Below, one piece after another: positions 16,580 to 26,347 of a stretch of 64,000 bases of DNA. The translations under genes were made by a program, and so were the position numbers. Below the pieces are notes generated by a model that was not told where the DNA came from, made no database searches, and saw nothing but the letters and a program-made list of their open reading frames with translations. The DNA is taken from contig CAZCIX010000003.1 of NCBI GenBank assembly GCA_964498835.1, forward strand, positions 1 through 64,000, written 5' to 3'. The stretch is from JAGKXB01 sp964498835 (GTDB lineage: Bacteria > Pseudomonadota > Gammaproteobacteria > Burkholderiales > Burkholderiaceae_D). How positions within the stretch are numbered: position 1 is the first letter of the stretch; each line of letters opens with the position of its first letter.

Positions 16580-18881
16580 TCTCGCTTGCTGTGGCATCGA
16601 CATAACGCTGCCACATTCCTCTTAATGCGGCCTCAAAATGCCCAGCAAACCGCTGGGCATCAAATAACGGTGAAGACAACACCTGCTGGCGCAAACCACT
16701 ACGCAATTCTGACAAAGCCTGCACATCACTCGCATGTCGCAGCGCACGCGCCACATAATCATCAGCATCGCTCGCAATCCAATCCTGTAAACCCGCATTC
16801 GCCAAAATACCCACACCTTGACGCGACAAAAAGCGCCCCCCTGCCAACGTCAACACCGGCACGCCCATCCATAAACCTTCCACACTAGTCGTCCCACCAG
16901 GAAATGGAAATGGATCCAGTGCAATATCTACTTGATGATATGCAGCCAGATATTTTTCTCGGGATTCTGCACCTTCTAACATCAAACGATCTGCGCCAAC
17001 GCCATGCTGGGCAAAACGAGCTATGGTTTCTTGCTGAACAGACTCTTCATTCAACTGTTTCGCTTTTAAAAACAAGCGACTCGTCGGCATGGCAAGCAAG
17101 ATTTTTGCCCACAACGCAACGACATCGTCGTTCATTTTGGATAAATTATTGAAACAAGCAAACGTAATGTATTGCTTCGTCAGTGCAGGAAGCGGTGCAA
17201 CATTCACCATCACATCTGGTGGCGTGAAACATAGACGTGTTTCAGGCAATCGCCAGATTTTTTCAGTAAAGTAAATCTCCTCTTCTGGTGGCAACACCCA
17301 AGGATCAGCAATCAAATAATCGATTGCTTTCACTCCTGTAGTCGCAAAATATCCCAACCAGCTTACCTGCACTGGTGCAGGTTTATAAGCAAACATGGTG
17401 AGGCGGTTATGCTCAGTGTGCCCCGAAAGATCAATGAGGATATCGATCCCATCGTCGTGTATCTTTTGCGCCAGCTGTTGATCTGAAAATTTCTCCACAG
17501 CATGCCAATCATGACAGCAAGCTTTGATACGTTTGGCTACTGCATCATTACGAGAATAATTAGAGTAAGCGATGAATTCCAAATTATTAGAACCACTAGA
17601 GCCGCTAGAAAAATTGGAAGTGACGTTGGATACACATGCAGCCAAGATACTTTCAACGAAATACCCAACCGGATGATTACCCAAATCCCCTGACACCAAT
17701 CCCACACGCAAACGCTGGCCAGATTTGGGTGTTTTGCGCCAACTCACATAAGGATGAGCTTGCCGTGCTGCCATCTCTCCGAAACCCTGAGCCGTTTCAA
17801 ACATTGTTACCGCAGATTGTTTAGATTGATAATGTTGCATGAAAAGCATGTTATTGTATGCATCAACAAGATCCGGCTGAATCACCAATGCCTGACGATA
17901 ACTTGCCATCGCCTTATCAAATTGCATCATATCAAGCAAAGTGTTACCAATATTGCAATAAACATCGGCGAAATCTGGTTTGATTTCCAGCGCACGACGA
18001 TAACTCACCAGCGCCTGCTCAAATTGACCAAGTTCACGCAGCGCATTGCCCAGGTTACGATGTACATCAACAAAATCTGGTCTAATCTGCAATGCGCGAC
18101 GATAGCTTTCCACGACCTTATCAAACTGCCCAAGATCACGAAAGGCATTGCCTAAGTTGTAATATGCTTCAGCAAAATCTGGCTTGATTTTTAATGCTAG
18201 GCGGTAACTTGTTACTGCTGCCTCAATTTGGCCCATGGCGAGCAAAGCATTAGCAAGACTACAATGTGCCTCTGCAAAATTTGCTTGTTTCTTGACGACC
18301 TGACGATAATTCACTGCGGCGTTGGGAAACTGCCCAAGTTCAAACAAAATATGACCCAAGTTATATTGGGCATCCACCAACTCTGGTTTGAGTTTAAGCA
18401 CACGACGATAAGCCATCGCTGCGGCTTCAAGCTGCCCTAAGTTTTTGAGGAAAACAGCCAGGTTATGTTGCGCTTCAACATCATGAGGCAACAATTCTGC
18501 CGCCTTTTGCATAGCGCTCAATGCATCTTTCCCTTGCTTTTGCAACGCTACGGCTAATGCTTTCCAAACAAATCCACTTTGTGGGAAACGTGTTGTCATT
18601 CTCTGAGTCAGACTCACGACCTCAGTATATTGCCCTTGGTTAAATAAAACCATCAATGCATTAATTTCTTGCGGACTAGGTTCTGCTACCGATATTTCTT
18701 GAGATTTGAGTGGTACTGCATCTGCCGCCTGAATAAGCGTCGTGGTTTCAATGATCTTTTCCGGCAGTGATTGAATGTGCTTCAGCTTTGTTTTTTTTAA
18801 CTGTTTTATTGATTTATCACATAACCATCCAGAAAAAATACCTTTAAAAAAATGAATACAACGCTCAGCATAATATTGCAT
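16566..18881 (-). CDS. TPR protein with GT41 (O-GlcNAc transferase / SPINDLY-like) domain
   Basis: A 771-residue protein with about eight tetratricopeptide repeats (roughly residues 75-375, many following the pattern PDFAEAYYNLGNAFRDLGQF) and a C-terminal GT41 catalytic region (about 400-760). Diagnostic GT41 pieces include LRVGLVSGDLGNHPVGYF, DILIDLSGHTEHNRL, APVQVSWLGYFATTG and DPFPFPGGTTSVEGLWMGVPVLTL. GT41 enzymes of eukaryotes add O-GlcNAc or O-fucose to Ser/Thr of proteins. Bacterial members are mostly uncharacterised, so donor and target are unknown here. The TPRs presumably bind the protein substrate. There is no signal peptide, so the protein is likely cytosolic. It stands alone between dadA (convergent, 14-base overlap) and an AT-rich region of about 280 bases. 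Confidence 0.9.
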   Translation of the reverse strand: MQYYAERCIHFFKGIFSGWLCDKSIKQLKKTKLKHIQSLPEKIIETTTLIQAADAVPLKSQEISVAEPSPQEINALMVLFNQGQYTEVVSLTQRMTTRFPQSGFVWKALAVALQKQGKDALSAMQKAAELLPHDVEAQHNLAVFLKNLGQLEAAAMAYRRVLKLKPELVDAQYNLGHILFELGQFPNAAVNYRQVVKKQANFAEAHCSLANALLAMGQIEAAVTSYRLALKIKPDFAEAYYNLGNAFRDLGQFDKVVESYRRALQIRPDFVDVHRNLGNALRELGQFEQALVSYRRALEIKPDFADVYCNIGNTLLDMMQFDKAMASYRQALVIQPDLVDAYNNMLFMQHYQSKQSAVTMFETAQGFGEMAARQAHPYVSWRKTPKSGQRLRVGLVSGDLGNHPVGYFVESILAACVSNVTSNFSSGSSGSNNLEFIAYSNYSRNDAVAKRIKACCHDWHAVEKFSDQQLAQKIHDDGIDILIDLSGHTEHNRLTMFAYKPAPVQVSWLGYFATTGVKAIDYLIADPWVLPPEEEIYFTEKIWRLPETRLCFTPPDVMVNVAPLPALTKQYITFACFNNLSKMNDDVVALWAKILLAMPTSRLFLKAKQLNEESVQQETIARFAQHGVGADRLMLEGAESREKYLAAYHQVDIALDPFPFPGGTTSVEGLWMGVPVLTLAGGRFLSRQGVGILANAGLQDWIASDADDYVARALRHASDVQALSELRSGLRQQVLSSPLFDAQRFAGHFEAALRGMWQRYVDATASEITSP

Positions 18882-19162
18882 ACAAAGTAACCATATTTAA
18901 TTTAATCAATTCATTAAAATTCTGATTTAACCGCTTTAAAATAAGAAAAGCAATTTTTTTGAAAATCAACGCAAGTTTTATATAAATTTTATAAGCAAAG
19001 TACTTTTAGAGTATTAAAACAATATCAAGTAAAAAATTACATAAAAATTATCTAAAAATGCTTTGCTTCCTCTTTTTTATGTTGTATCTTTGCCAGCTTA
19101 CAAATTTTAATAATTGATATACAGCAACTTTGTTTGGCCTCAAAAAACTTAGAAAGATATTC

Positions 19163-20338
19163 ATGCCATTCAATAAAAAGACACATTCGACCATCGCAAT
19201 TGGTACGTTGCTGCGTGCATCGCTATTTGCAATCCTCTCAATTTTCAACCACACTGTGAGCGCGCAAGATGCCAAGATCGAGATTAAGATCGGTCATGCA
19301 GCTCCTCTTTCAGGTCCTATTTCCCATCTCGGGAAAGACAATGAAAATGGTGCAAAAATGGCAATTGAAGAGCTTAACAGTAAAGGCATTTTTATTGCTG
19401 GAAAAAAAGTTATCTTTAAATTAGTCACAGAAGACGATGCTGCCGATCCTGGACGCAGCACTATCGTTGCGCAGAAATTGGTCGAAGCAAAAGTTAAAGG
19501 TGTTGTCGGTCACTTGAATTCAGGCACCTCCATCCCGGCATCAAAATTTTACAATGACGCTGGCATTCCACAAATATCGCCTTCTAGCACCGCACCGAGA
19601 TACACACAACAAGGTTACAAAACAGCATTTCGTGTACTTGCCAACGATGCGCAGTTAGGTAACACACTGGGGCAATATGCTGTTCTCATCAACAAATCGA
19701 AAAAAATTGCTGTCATTGATGATAGAACCACGTATGGCCAAGGCGTAGCAGAGGAATTTATTAAAGGTGTTAAAAACAATTCGCCACATGCAGAGATTGT
19801 TTCCCATCAATATACCAATGACAAAGCCACCGAATTTGGCACAATATTAAGTAATATTAAAAGCCAAAACCCTGATCTGATTTTTTTTGGTGGAATGGAT
19901 GCTGTAGCAGGTCCTTTATTGCGCCAAATGAAGCAACTTGGTATTAACACTATGCTGATGGGTGGAGATGCGATTTGCTCATCTGCATTACCTGCACTTG
20001 CTGGCAATTCAATTGCAGATGGCCAAGTTGTTTGCGCAGAAGCATCTGGATTGGAAGATGCAATGAAAACATTCAAAGCCCGTTATAAAGCAAGATTTGG
20101 TACAGATGTACAAATCTGGGCACCCAATGCGTACGATGCCGTGATGACATTGGCAGATGCAATGATTCAAGCCAAATCGGCTGAACCAGAAAAGTACTTG
20201 CCTGTATTGGCGAGAATCAGACACAAAGGTATCACTGGAATGATCGAATTTGATAACAAAGGTGATCTCAAAAGCGGCATTCTGACTTTGTATACCTACC
20301 AGGGTGGCAAGCGTGTTCCTAGACTCAGAAATGAATGA
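19163..20338 (+). CDS. Branched-chain amino acid ABC transporter substrate-binding protein (orphan)
   Basis: Periplasmic binding protein of the LivJ/LivK (peripla_BP_6) class, probably binding branched-chain or related amino acids. About 391 residues from ATG 19163, which has AGAAAG upstream. A TTG at 19130 gives an unlikely longer leader. A signal peptide ends near TVSAQDA. Family motifs: IKIGHAAPLSGPISHLGKDN near the start and DDRTTYGQGVAEEF mid-protein. No permease or ATPase genes are adjacent, so it must share a transporter encoded elsewhere or have another role. The 281 bases upstream are strongly AT-rich without a convincing promoter match. Confidence 0.9.
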   Translation: MPFNKKTHSTIAIGTLLRASLFAILSIFNHTVSAQDAKIEIKIGHAAPLSGPISHLGKDNENGAKMAIEELNSKGIFIAGKKVIFKLVTEDDAADPGRSTIVAQKLVEAKVKGVVGHLNSGTSIPASKFYNDAGIPQISPSSTAPRYTQQGYKTAFRVLANDAQLGNTLGQYAVLINKSKKIAVIDDRTTYGQGVAEEFIKGVKNNSPHAEIVSHQYTNDKATEFGTILSNIKSQNPDLIFFGGMDAVAGPLLRQMKQLGINTMLMGGDAICSSALPALAGNSIADGQVVCAEASGLEDAMKTFKARYKARFGTDVQIWAPNAYDAVMTLADAMIQAKSAEPEKYLPVLARIRHKGITGMIEFDNKGDLKSGILTLYTYQGGKRVPRLRNE

Positions 20339-20416
20339 TAGGGAACGTAAAAAACTACGCTTGCTATTCAATTACCACTCCTACTCGCATCAAGTTTTGT
20401 TCAACATGTTCAAAAA

Positions 20417-20451
20417 CACTGGGTTCCCGCCTAAAACCGCGGGAACGACGG
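20417..20451. repeat. REP-like element, right half only (copy 4)
   Basis: A single right-half unit with core GGGTTCCCGCCTAAAACCGC and terminal CGACGG, between the converging amino-acid-binding protein and hrpA genes. It belongs to the CTGGGTTCCC variant also seen at 40986-41074 rather than the CTGGATTCCC variant of copies 1 and 2 (copy 3 reads CTGAATTCCC). Its strong hairpin could end transcription from either side. Confidence 0.75.
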
Positions 20452-20469
20452 TATTAGACACATCAACTG

Positions 20470-23400
20470 CTATCGCTGCATCGCTTCCCATATTTTCTGC
20501 AAACGCTTCACCGAAATCGGCATAGGTGTGCGCAGCTCTTGCGCAAACAACGATACCCGCAACTCTTCCAACAACCAGCGAAACTGCATCATGGCTGGAT
20601 CCAGTGCTCCATTTTTTTTGCATTCTTGGAGCGCTTTCTGAAAAGGATGCGCAACCTGCTGCCATTCCACCAGTAAGCGTGTATCCCTCGTCGGATCAGC
20701 GCGCAGCTTGTCAAGACGCGAGTTAATCGCATTCAAATAACGGGGAAAATGCGCCAACTGCACATACTCGTTTTCCAATAAAAAACGTTTATGGATCAAT
20801 CCTTGCAATTGCGTTTGCACATCTTTTTGTGCAGCAGCATATTGTTTAATGCCTTGCAGCTTTTTCAATAAAGCATGATAAGCCATCAAAATCTGCCCTA
20901 ATAAACGCGCGATTTCATTCACCAACAAACCCAATCTTGATTTACCAGCGTCTTTCCGTGTATTAAAAGCATCCACATTGGTCGGCAATGGATCTTGCAT
21001 ACAGGCAATTTCTAATGCTAACGAGATAATCTGCTCGCGCAATTCTTCTTGCGTTGCCAATGTCATAAATTGCATGCTCATTTGCTGCAGACCTGGAATA
21101 TTTTTTTCCAAATATTTGATTTGCTCTTTTAGTTGCAAAGCAAATAAGCGTCTTAAACCCAGTCTGTGGGTACGCAACGCTGCATTTTGGTCGTCGAATA
21201 CCTCCAACACACAATGTTTGCCTTTATCGACCAAGGCTGGAAAACCAATCAATTTGATTGCACCCTGCTGAATTTCCAGTAATTCAGGCAATTCACCAAA
21301 ACTCCATTGAGTGATATTGGCAATATCGCCCTGCGGCAGCAAAGTAGTTTCCGTTGATTTTGCAGTCTTGACGCTACACGCAGGATGATTGGCATGTGAT
21401 TGATCAATATTGTTGATTGTTAAATTTGTTTTGGCATTTTCTTTGGGGTTTACTTTGGAATCCGCACCCGATTTCGCCAACGATTGAAAATTCTCCCTTG
21501 CCTGCGCGCCAAATTCATTCTGCAAAGCAATCAGGTTACGGCCCATTTCCAACTGTCGGCCATGTTCATCAACCACTTTAAAATTCATAAAATGATGAAC
21601 GGGCAAGGTTTCTAATTTGAAATCGGTGACAGAAATCACGCACGTCGTTTGCTGACGCACATCAGCAATCAACACGTCTAACAAAGAACCTTCGCCAAAT
21701 GGAACGCGCTCGCAAAAATCAGCGGCATAAGTCGGCAAAGGCACGCAATGGCGGCGTAATTTTTGCGGCAACGATTTCAACAAGCAATGCACTTTTTCTT
21801 TCAACATGCCTGGCACCAGCCATGCGCAACGCTCAGGCGATAGTTGATTCAGCAAAAACAAAGGAATAGTCAAAGTCACGCCATCGCGCACGCTACCAGG
21901 CTCAAAGTGATAAGTCAGCACCATTTGAGCCATCTCGATGCCATTTAAAGACATCAATTTGGGGAATAAATTCGTGGTCACACCTGCCGCTTCATGACGC
22001 ATCAAATCGTTGCGATTCAAGTACAACAATTTAGGATTATTTGCGCTGGCTTGCTTGTACCATTTTTCAAAAGCAATCCCATTGCATACATCCGGCGGCA
22101 ACACGTGATCGTAAAACGCGGCAATCAAACTATCATCCACCAGTACATCGGGCCTACGCGATTGGTGCTCCAGGTTTTCGATTTCTTTCACCAATTTTTG
22201 GTTATGTGCAAAGAATGGTGCGCGCGTATCGAATTCACCACCCACCAAAGCGTCACGAATAAACAACTCACGCGCTTCCTGTGGATGAATCTGTCCATAA
22301 TTGATGCGACGCTGGCTATACACCACCAAACCGTACAACGTGGCGCGCTCATAAGCCGAGACCTGTGCACTGCCTTTTTCCCAACGCGGCTCGCCATAGG
22401 ATTTTTTCAGTAAATGCGCGCCAACACGTTCCAACCATTCAGGCTGAATTTGTGCAATACAACGGGCATAGAGTCTGCTGGTATCGACCAGTTCTGCTGC
22501 CATCAGCCATTTGCCGGGCTTTTTCGCCAAACTTGAACCAGGCCAAATATTAAATTTAATACTGCGTGCGCCTAAATATTGCCCACCTTCTTCCGATTTA
22601 AAACCAATATTCCCCAGCAAACCAGCCAACAACGCGGTATGCAATTGCTCATAAGTCGCTGGCGTCTCATTCAAGCGCCATCCTTGCTCACGTACGATAG
22701 TCAATAATTGGCTATGCACTTCACGCCACTCACGCAAACGCATCTGTGACAAAAAATGAGCGCGACAATGATCCTGCAACTGGCGGCGGCTTTTTTTGTG
22801 TTCTATTGCATCTTCAAACCATTCCCACAGCTTGAGATAACTTTGGAACTCGGATTTTTCATCCGCAAATTTTTTATGCGCCGTATCAGCAGCCGCCTGG
22901 GCATCCATTGGCCGATCGCGCACGTCTTGCACCGATAATGCCGAGGCAATGATCAGCATTTCCTTCAAACACACGTTATCAATCGCCGCCAAAATCATGC
23001 GGCCTACACGCGGATCCAGCGGCAATTTGCTTAGTCGTTTACCAATTTCAGTGAGCTTATTTGATACATCAATAGCCCCCAATTCCTGTAACAATTGATA
23101 ACCATCAGCAATTGCTCTACCTGCAGGTGCTTCGATAAAAGGAAAGCTCTCAATGTTGGTCAAATGCAAGGATTTCATGCGCAAAATGACGGCTGCCAGC
23201 GATGAGCGCAAAATTTCTGGTTCGGTATAAAGCGGACGCAATGCATAATCCTGCTCTTCATACAAACGAATACACACCCCTGCCGCCACCCGTCCACAAC
23301 GACCAGCACGCTGATTAGCCGCTGATTGCGCGATGGGTTCAATTTGCAATTGCTCCACTTTGTTGCGATAGCTATAACGCTTCATACGCACCAAACCGGC

Positions 23401-24429
23401 ATCCACCACATAACGGATGCCCGGTACAGTCAACGAAGTTTCCGCCACATTGGTCGCCAACACTACACGACGGGCATTGGATGATTTGAAAACACGCTCC
23501 TGCTCTTGAGCGGACAAACGGGCAAACAAAGGCAGAATTTCCACGTGTGCTGGATGATGTTTGCGCAAAGCCTCCTGCGTATCGCGAATTTCTCTTTCAC
23601 CGGGCAAAAACACCAATACATCGCCGGAACCAATCCGCCACAATTCATCCACGGCATCAATCACCGCATCAATTAGGTCACGTGTTTCCTTTTTATTGGT
23701 TTCCTTACCTTCCTTATTCTCTTTATTTTCAAAGGCATTGAAAGAATCAACCGGGCGGTAACGTATTTCTACCGGATACAAACGACCAGAAACCTCAATC
23801 ACAGGCGCTGGCTTTAAGTGATCACCACTTCCCGTCGAAAAATGGCGTGCAAAGCGCTCTGCATCAATGGTTGCTGAAGTAATAATGATTTTTAAATCGG
23901 GACGTTTGGGCAAAATCTGCTTCAGATAACCCAGCAGAAAATCAATATTCAGACTACGCTCATGCGCCTCATCAATGATGATGGTGTCGTATTGCTTCAA
24001 CAGTGGATCCGTCTGCGTTTCCGCCAGCAAAATCCCATCCGTCATCAGCTTAACTGCCGCACCGCGCGTCAAAGTATCGGTAAAGCGCACTTTAAAACCT
24101 ACATGTTGGCCTAGGGGGGAACCCAATTCTTGCGCAATCCGTTTAGCCGTGGAAGAAGCTGCAATCCGACGCGGTTGGGTATGGCCGATCAAACCCCGCT
24201 GGCCACGGCCCAATTCCAAACAAATTTTGGGCAACTGGGTCGTCTTACCCGAACCTGTTTCGCCACAGACAATGATGACTTGGTGCGCCTGCAAAGCCTG
24301 GGAAATTTCCTGACGTTTGCCAGATACCGGCAATTCTTCTGGAAACATAATCATCGGCAAAGGATGACGAAAAGGAAGAGATGCAACACGGTTAGGTTGC
24401 TTGACTACAACATCACGGGAAATAGACAT
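20470..24429 (-). CDS. hrpA: ATP-dependent RNA helicase HrpA
   Basis: DEAH-box RNA helicase; E. coli HrpA takes part in mRNA processing and rescue of stalled ribosomes. 1319 residues from ATG 24429 (a TTG lies two codons upstream), close to E. coli HrpA. Walker A is GETGSGKTTQ at 56-65, the DEAH box is IIIDEAHERS, and motif VI is QRAGRCGRVAAGVCIRLY. The HA2 and OB-fold regions follow, and a long C-terminal DUF3418-type region fills the second half. It is divergent from argA. Confidence 0.97.
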   Translation of the reverse strand: MSISRDVVVKQPNRVASLPFRHPLPMIMFPEELPVSGKRQEISQALQAHQVIIVCGETGSGKTTQLPKICLELGRGQRGLIGHTQPRRIAASSTAKRIAQELGSPLGQHVGFKVRFTDTLTRGAAVKLMTDGILLAETQTDPLLKQYDTIIIDEAHERSLNIDFLLGYLKQILPKRPDLKIIITSATIDAERFARHFSTGSGDHLKPAPVIEVSGRLYPVEIRYRPVDSFNAFENKENKEGKETNKKETRDLIDAVIDAVDELWRIGSGDVLVFLPGEREIRDTQEALRKHHPAHVEILPLFARLSAQEQERVFKSSNARRVVLATNVAETSLTVPGIRYVVDAGLVRMKRYSYRNKVEQLQIEPIAQSAANQRAGRCGRVAAGVCIRLYEEQDYALRPLYTEPEILRSSLAAVILRMKSLHLTNIESFPFIEAPAGRAIADGYQLLQELGAIDVSNKLTEIGKRLSKLPLDPRVGRMILAAIDNVCLKEMLIIASALSVQDVRDRPMDAQAAADTAHKKFADEKSEFQSYLKLWEWFEDAIEHKKSRRQLQDHCRAHFLSQMRLREWREVHSQLLTIVREQGWRLNETPATYEQLHTALLAGLLGNIGFKSEEGGQYLGARSIKFNIWPGSSLAKKPGKWLMAAELVDTSRLYARCIAQIQPEWLERVGAHLLKKSYGEPRWEKGSAQVSAYERATLYGLVVYSQRRINYGQIHPQEARELFIRDALVGGEFDTRAPFFAHNQKLVKEIENLEHQSRRPDVLVDDSLIAAFYDHVLPPDVCNGIAFEKWYKQASANNPKLLYLNRNDLMRHEAAGVTTNLFPKLMSLNGIEMAQMVLTYHFEPGSVRDGVTLTIPLFLLNQLSPERCAWLVPGMLKEKVHCLLKSLPQKLRRHCVPLPTYAADFCERVPFGEGSLLDVLIADVRQQTTCVISVTDFKLETLPVHHFMNFKVVDEHGRQLEMGRNLIALQNEFGAQARENFQSLAKSGADSKVNPKENAKTNLTINNIDQSHANHPACSVKTAKSTETTLLPQGDIANITQWSFGELPELLEIQQGAIKLIGFPALVDKGKHCVLEVFDDQNAALRTHRLGLRRLFALQLKEQIKYLEKNIPGLQQMSMQFMTLATQEELREQIISLALEIACMQDPLPTNVDAFNTRKDAGKSRLGLLVNEIARLLGQILMAYHALLKKLQGIKQYAAAQKDVQTQLQGLIHKRFLLENEYVQLAHFPRYLNAINSRLDKLRADPTRDTRLLVEWQQVAHPFQKALQECKKNGALDPAMMQFRWLLEELRVSLFAQELRTPMPISVKRLQKIWEAMQR

Positions 24430-24490
24430 GGACAATCAGTTTTTGAAGAGATTTTGCTGCAGATAATGAGCAGACAATTATAATGCGAAG

Positions 24491-25807
24491 ATGGATAATC
24501 CGACCCAACTTCAATTCGTTCAATGGCTGCGCTCCGTCGCACCTTACATACACGCTTTTCGCGGAAAAACCTTTGTCGTCGCCTTTCCAGGCGAGCTCGT
24601 CACCTCTGGCATCTTGCCAGTATTGGCGCAGGATTTATCGCTCTTGCATGCGCTCGGCATTAAGGTAGTCATCGTTCATGGTTCACGCCCACAAGTAGCG
24701 GAACAATTAATGCTGCGCAATATCAAAGAGCGCTTTCACAACAGTGTCCGTATTACCGATAGCGCCGCCATGGAGTGCGCTAAAGAAGCCGCTGGCGAAT
24801 TACGACTGGATATTGAGGCCGCATTCAGCCAGGGTTTGCCCAATACACCGATGGCACATGCGGCGATTCGCATCATTTCTGGTAATTTCATCACCGCAAA
24901 ACCGCTCGGTGTGATTGATGGTATCGACTTTGAATTAACCGGCGTGACACGCAAAATCGCCTCGGAAACCATTCACCATATTTTGAGCACAGGTTCTTTG
25001 GTATTGTTATCCCCACTGGGATTTTCTCCTACTGGAGAAGCATTCAACCTCACCATGGAAGATGTCGCCGTCTCTGCCGCCACGGCACTGCATGCTGACA
25101 AGCTGATTTTCATCACCGAAACTCCCATGATGATGGATAAAAATAACCAAGAAGTACGCGAGCTTTCATCACAACAAGCGCAAGTATTATTGAATACCCG
25201 TTTTTTACCAACTGACATTGCCTTTTATTTACGGCATGCGGTCAAAGCATGCAATGGCGGCGTGCCACGCGCACATATTGTGCCGTTTGCGATTGATGGC
25301 TCCAGCTTGTTGGAACTCTTCACCCACGACGGTGTTGGCACGATGATCACACACGAAAATCTGGAAAGCCTGCGCCCCGCCACCATTGAAGACGTCGGCG
25401 GCATCATTAAATTGATCGAACCGCTGGAAGCCGATGGCACGCTGGTCAAACGTGGACGTGAATTAATCGAACGTGAAATCGAATATTTCTCCGTGATCGA
25501 ACACGACGGCGTCATCTTCGCCTGTGCTGCGTTGTATCCTTTCGCCGCAGAAAAAATGGCAGAAATGGCCTGCTTAACGGTAAACCCAGAAGTACAAACA
25601 CAAGGCGATGGTGAGCGTTTATTGAAATACGTAGAAAACCGCGCACGCGCCGCTGGCTACACCAAACTTTTTGTGCTGACCACACGCACCGCACACTGGT
25701 TTCTCAAACGCGGCTTCGTCAACGCCACCGTCGACGCCTTACCCAAAGACCGCCAACACATGTACAACTGGCAACGCAAATCTCTAGTCTTGATCAAACA
25801 TCTTTAA
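24491..25807 (+). CDS. argA: N-acetylglutamate synthase
   Basis: First step of arginine biosynthesis, acetyl-CoA plus glutamate to N-acetylglutamate. 438 residues with an N-terminal amino-acid-kinase-like domain (about 1-290, with VVIVHGSRPQV), which usually binds feedback arginine, and a C-terminal GNAT acetyltransferase domain (about 295-435, with EMACLTVNPEVQTQGDGERL). It is followed 48 bases downstream by yggX, an arrangement conserved in Burkholderiales. Confidence 0.97.
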   Translation: MDNPTQLQFVQWLRSVAPYIHAFRGKTFVVAFPGELVTSGILPVLAQDLSLLHALGIKVVIVHGSRPQVAEQLMLRNIKERFHNSVRITDSAAMECAKEAAGELRLDIEAAFSQGLPNTPMAHAAIRIISGNFITAKPLGVIDGIDFELTGVTRKIASETIHHILSTGSLVLLSPLGFSPTGEAFNLTMEDVAVSAATALHADKLIFITETPMMMDKNNQEVRELSSQQAQVLLNTRFLPTDIAFYLRHAVKACNGGVPRAHIVPFAIDGSSLLELFTHDGVGTMITHENLESLRPATIEDVGGIIKLIEPLEADGTLVKRGRELIEREIEYFSVIEHDGVIFACAALYPFAAEKMAEMACLTVNPEVQTQGDGERLLKYVENRARAAGYTKLFVLTTRTAHWFLKRGFVNATVDALPKDRQHMYNWQRKSLVLIKHL

Positions 25808-25855
25808 AAATCATTAGCAATTATTAAAAATTATTAGAAACTATTAGGAGTCTCT

Positions 25856-26128
25856 ATGGCACGCACCGTTTTATGCATCAAACTCAATAAACAAGCCGAG
25901 GGATTGGATTTCCCACCCTACCCTGGCGAACTGGGCAAAAAAATTTATGAAAATGTCTCAAAAGAAGCTTGGGCCGCCTGGATCAAACACCAAACCATGC
26001 TAGTCAACGAAAACCGCCTCAACCTAGCCGACGCGCGCGCCCGCAAATATTTGGCCACGCAAATGGAAAAACATTTCTTCGGTGATGGTGCCGATGCAGC
26101 AGTTGGATATGTACCACCAACTGAATAA
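25856..26128 (+). CDS. yggX: Fe(2+)-trafficking protein YggX
   Basis: Small cytosolic protein (90 residues) that protects iron-sulfur enzymes from oxidative damage and helps iron handling. The family start MARTVLCIKLNKQAEGLDFP with a conserved Cys and the EAWAAWIKHQTMLVNENRLN segment are clear. AGGAG precedes the ATG. Between argA and tRNA-Ser on the same strand. Confidence 0.96.
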   Translation: MARTVLCIKLNKQAEGLDFPPYPGELGKKIYENVSKEAWAAWIKHQTMLVNENRLNLADARARKYLATQMEKHFFGDGADAAVGYVPPTE

Positions 26129-26135
26129 TTTGAGC

Positions 26136-26141
26136 TATAAT
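26136..26141 (+). promoter_or_regulatory. -10 element of tRNA-Ser
   Basis: A perfect TATAAT ten bases before the tRNA, followed by the GC-rich AGCGGGC stretch usual at stable-RNA promoters. No convincing -35 hexamer is seen at the expected distance. Confidence 0.6.
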
Positions 26142-26150
26142 AGCGGGCTT

Positions 26151-26240
26151 GGAGGGTTGGCCGAGTGGTTGAAGGCACCAGTCTTGAAAACTGGCGAGGA
26201 TGGAAGTCCTTCGTGAGTTCGAATCTCACACCCTCCGCCA
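26151..26240 (+). tRNA. serT: tRNA-Ser (anticodon UGA)
   Basis: A 90-base class II tRNA with an encoded 3' CCA. The acceptor stem pairs GGAGGGT with ACCCTCC, discriminator G. The anticodon stem-loop is CCAGT-CTTGAAA-ACTGG with anticodon TGA at 26185-26187, reading UCA and other UCN codons. The long variable arm and the T-arm GTTCGAATC are present. It decodes serine. Confidence 0.97.
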
Positions 26241-26250
26241 GTTACTATTA

Positions 26251-26283
26251 AAAAGAAAGCGCTTAAGTGCTTTCTTTTTTTTT
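26251..26283 (+). terminator. Intrinsic terminator after tRNA-Ser
   Basis: AAGAAAGCGC-TTAA-GTGCTTTCTT forms a stem of about ten pairs followed by an uninterrupted run of T. It lies 10 bases after the tRNA CCA end. Confidence 0.88.
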
Positions 26284-26347
26284 AACCATAAACAAGATCA
26301 GGCTACTTGCCAGAATCCACACGTTAATTCAGCTGGATGACTCAACA

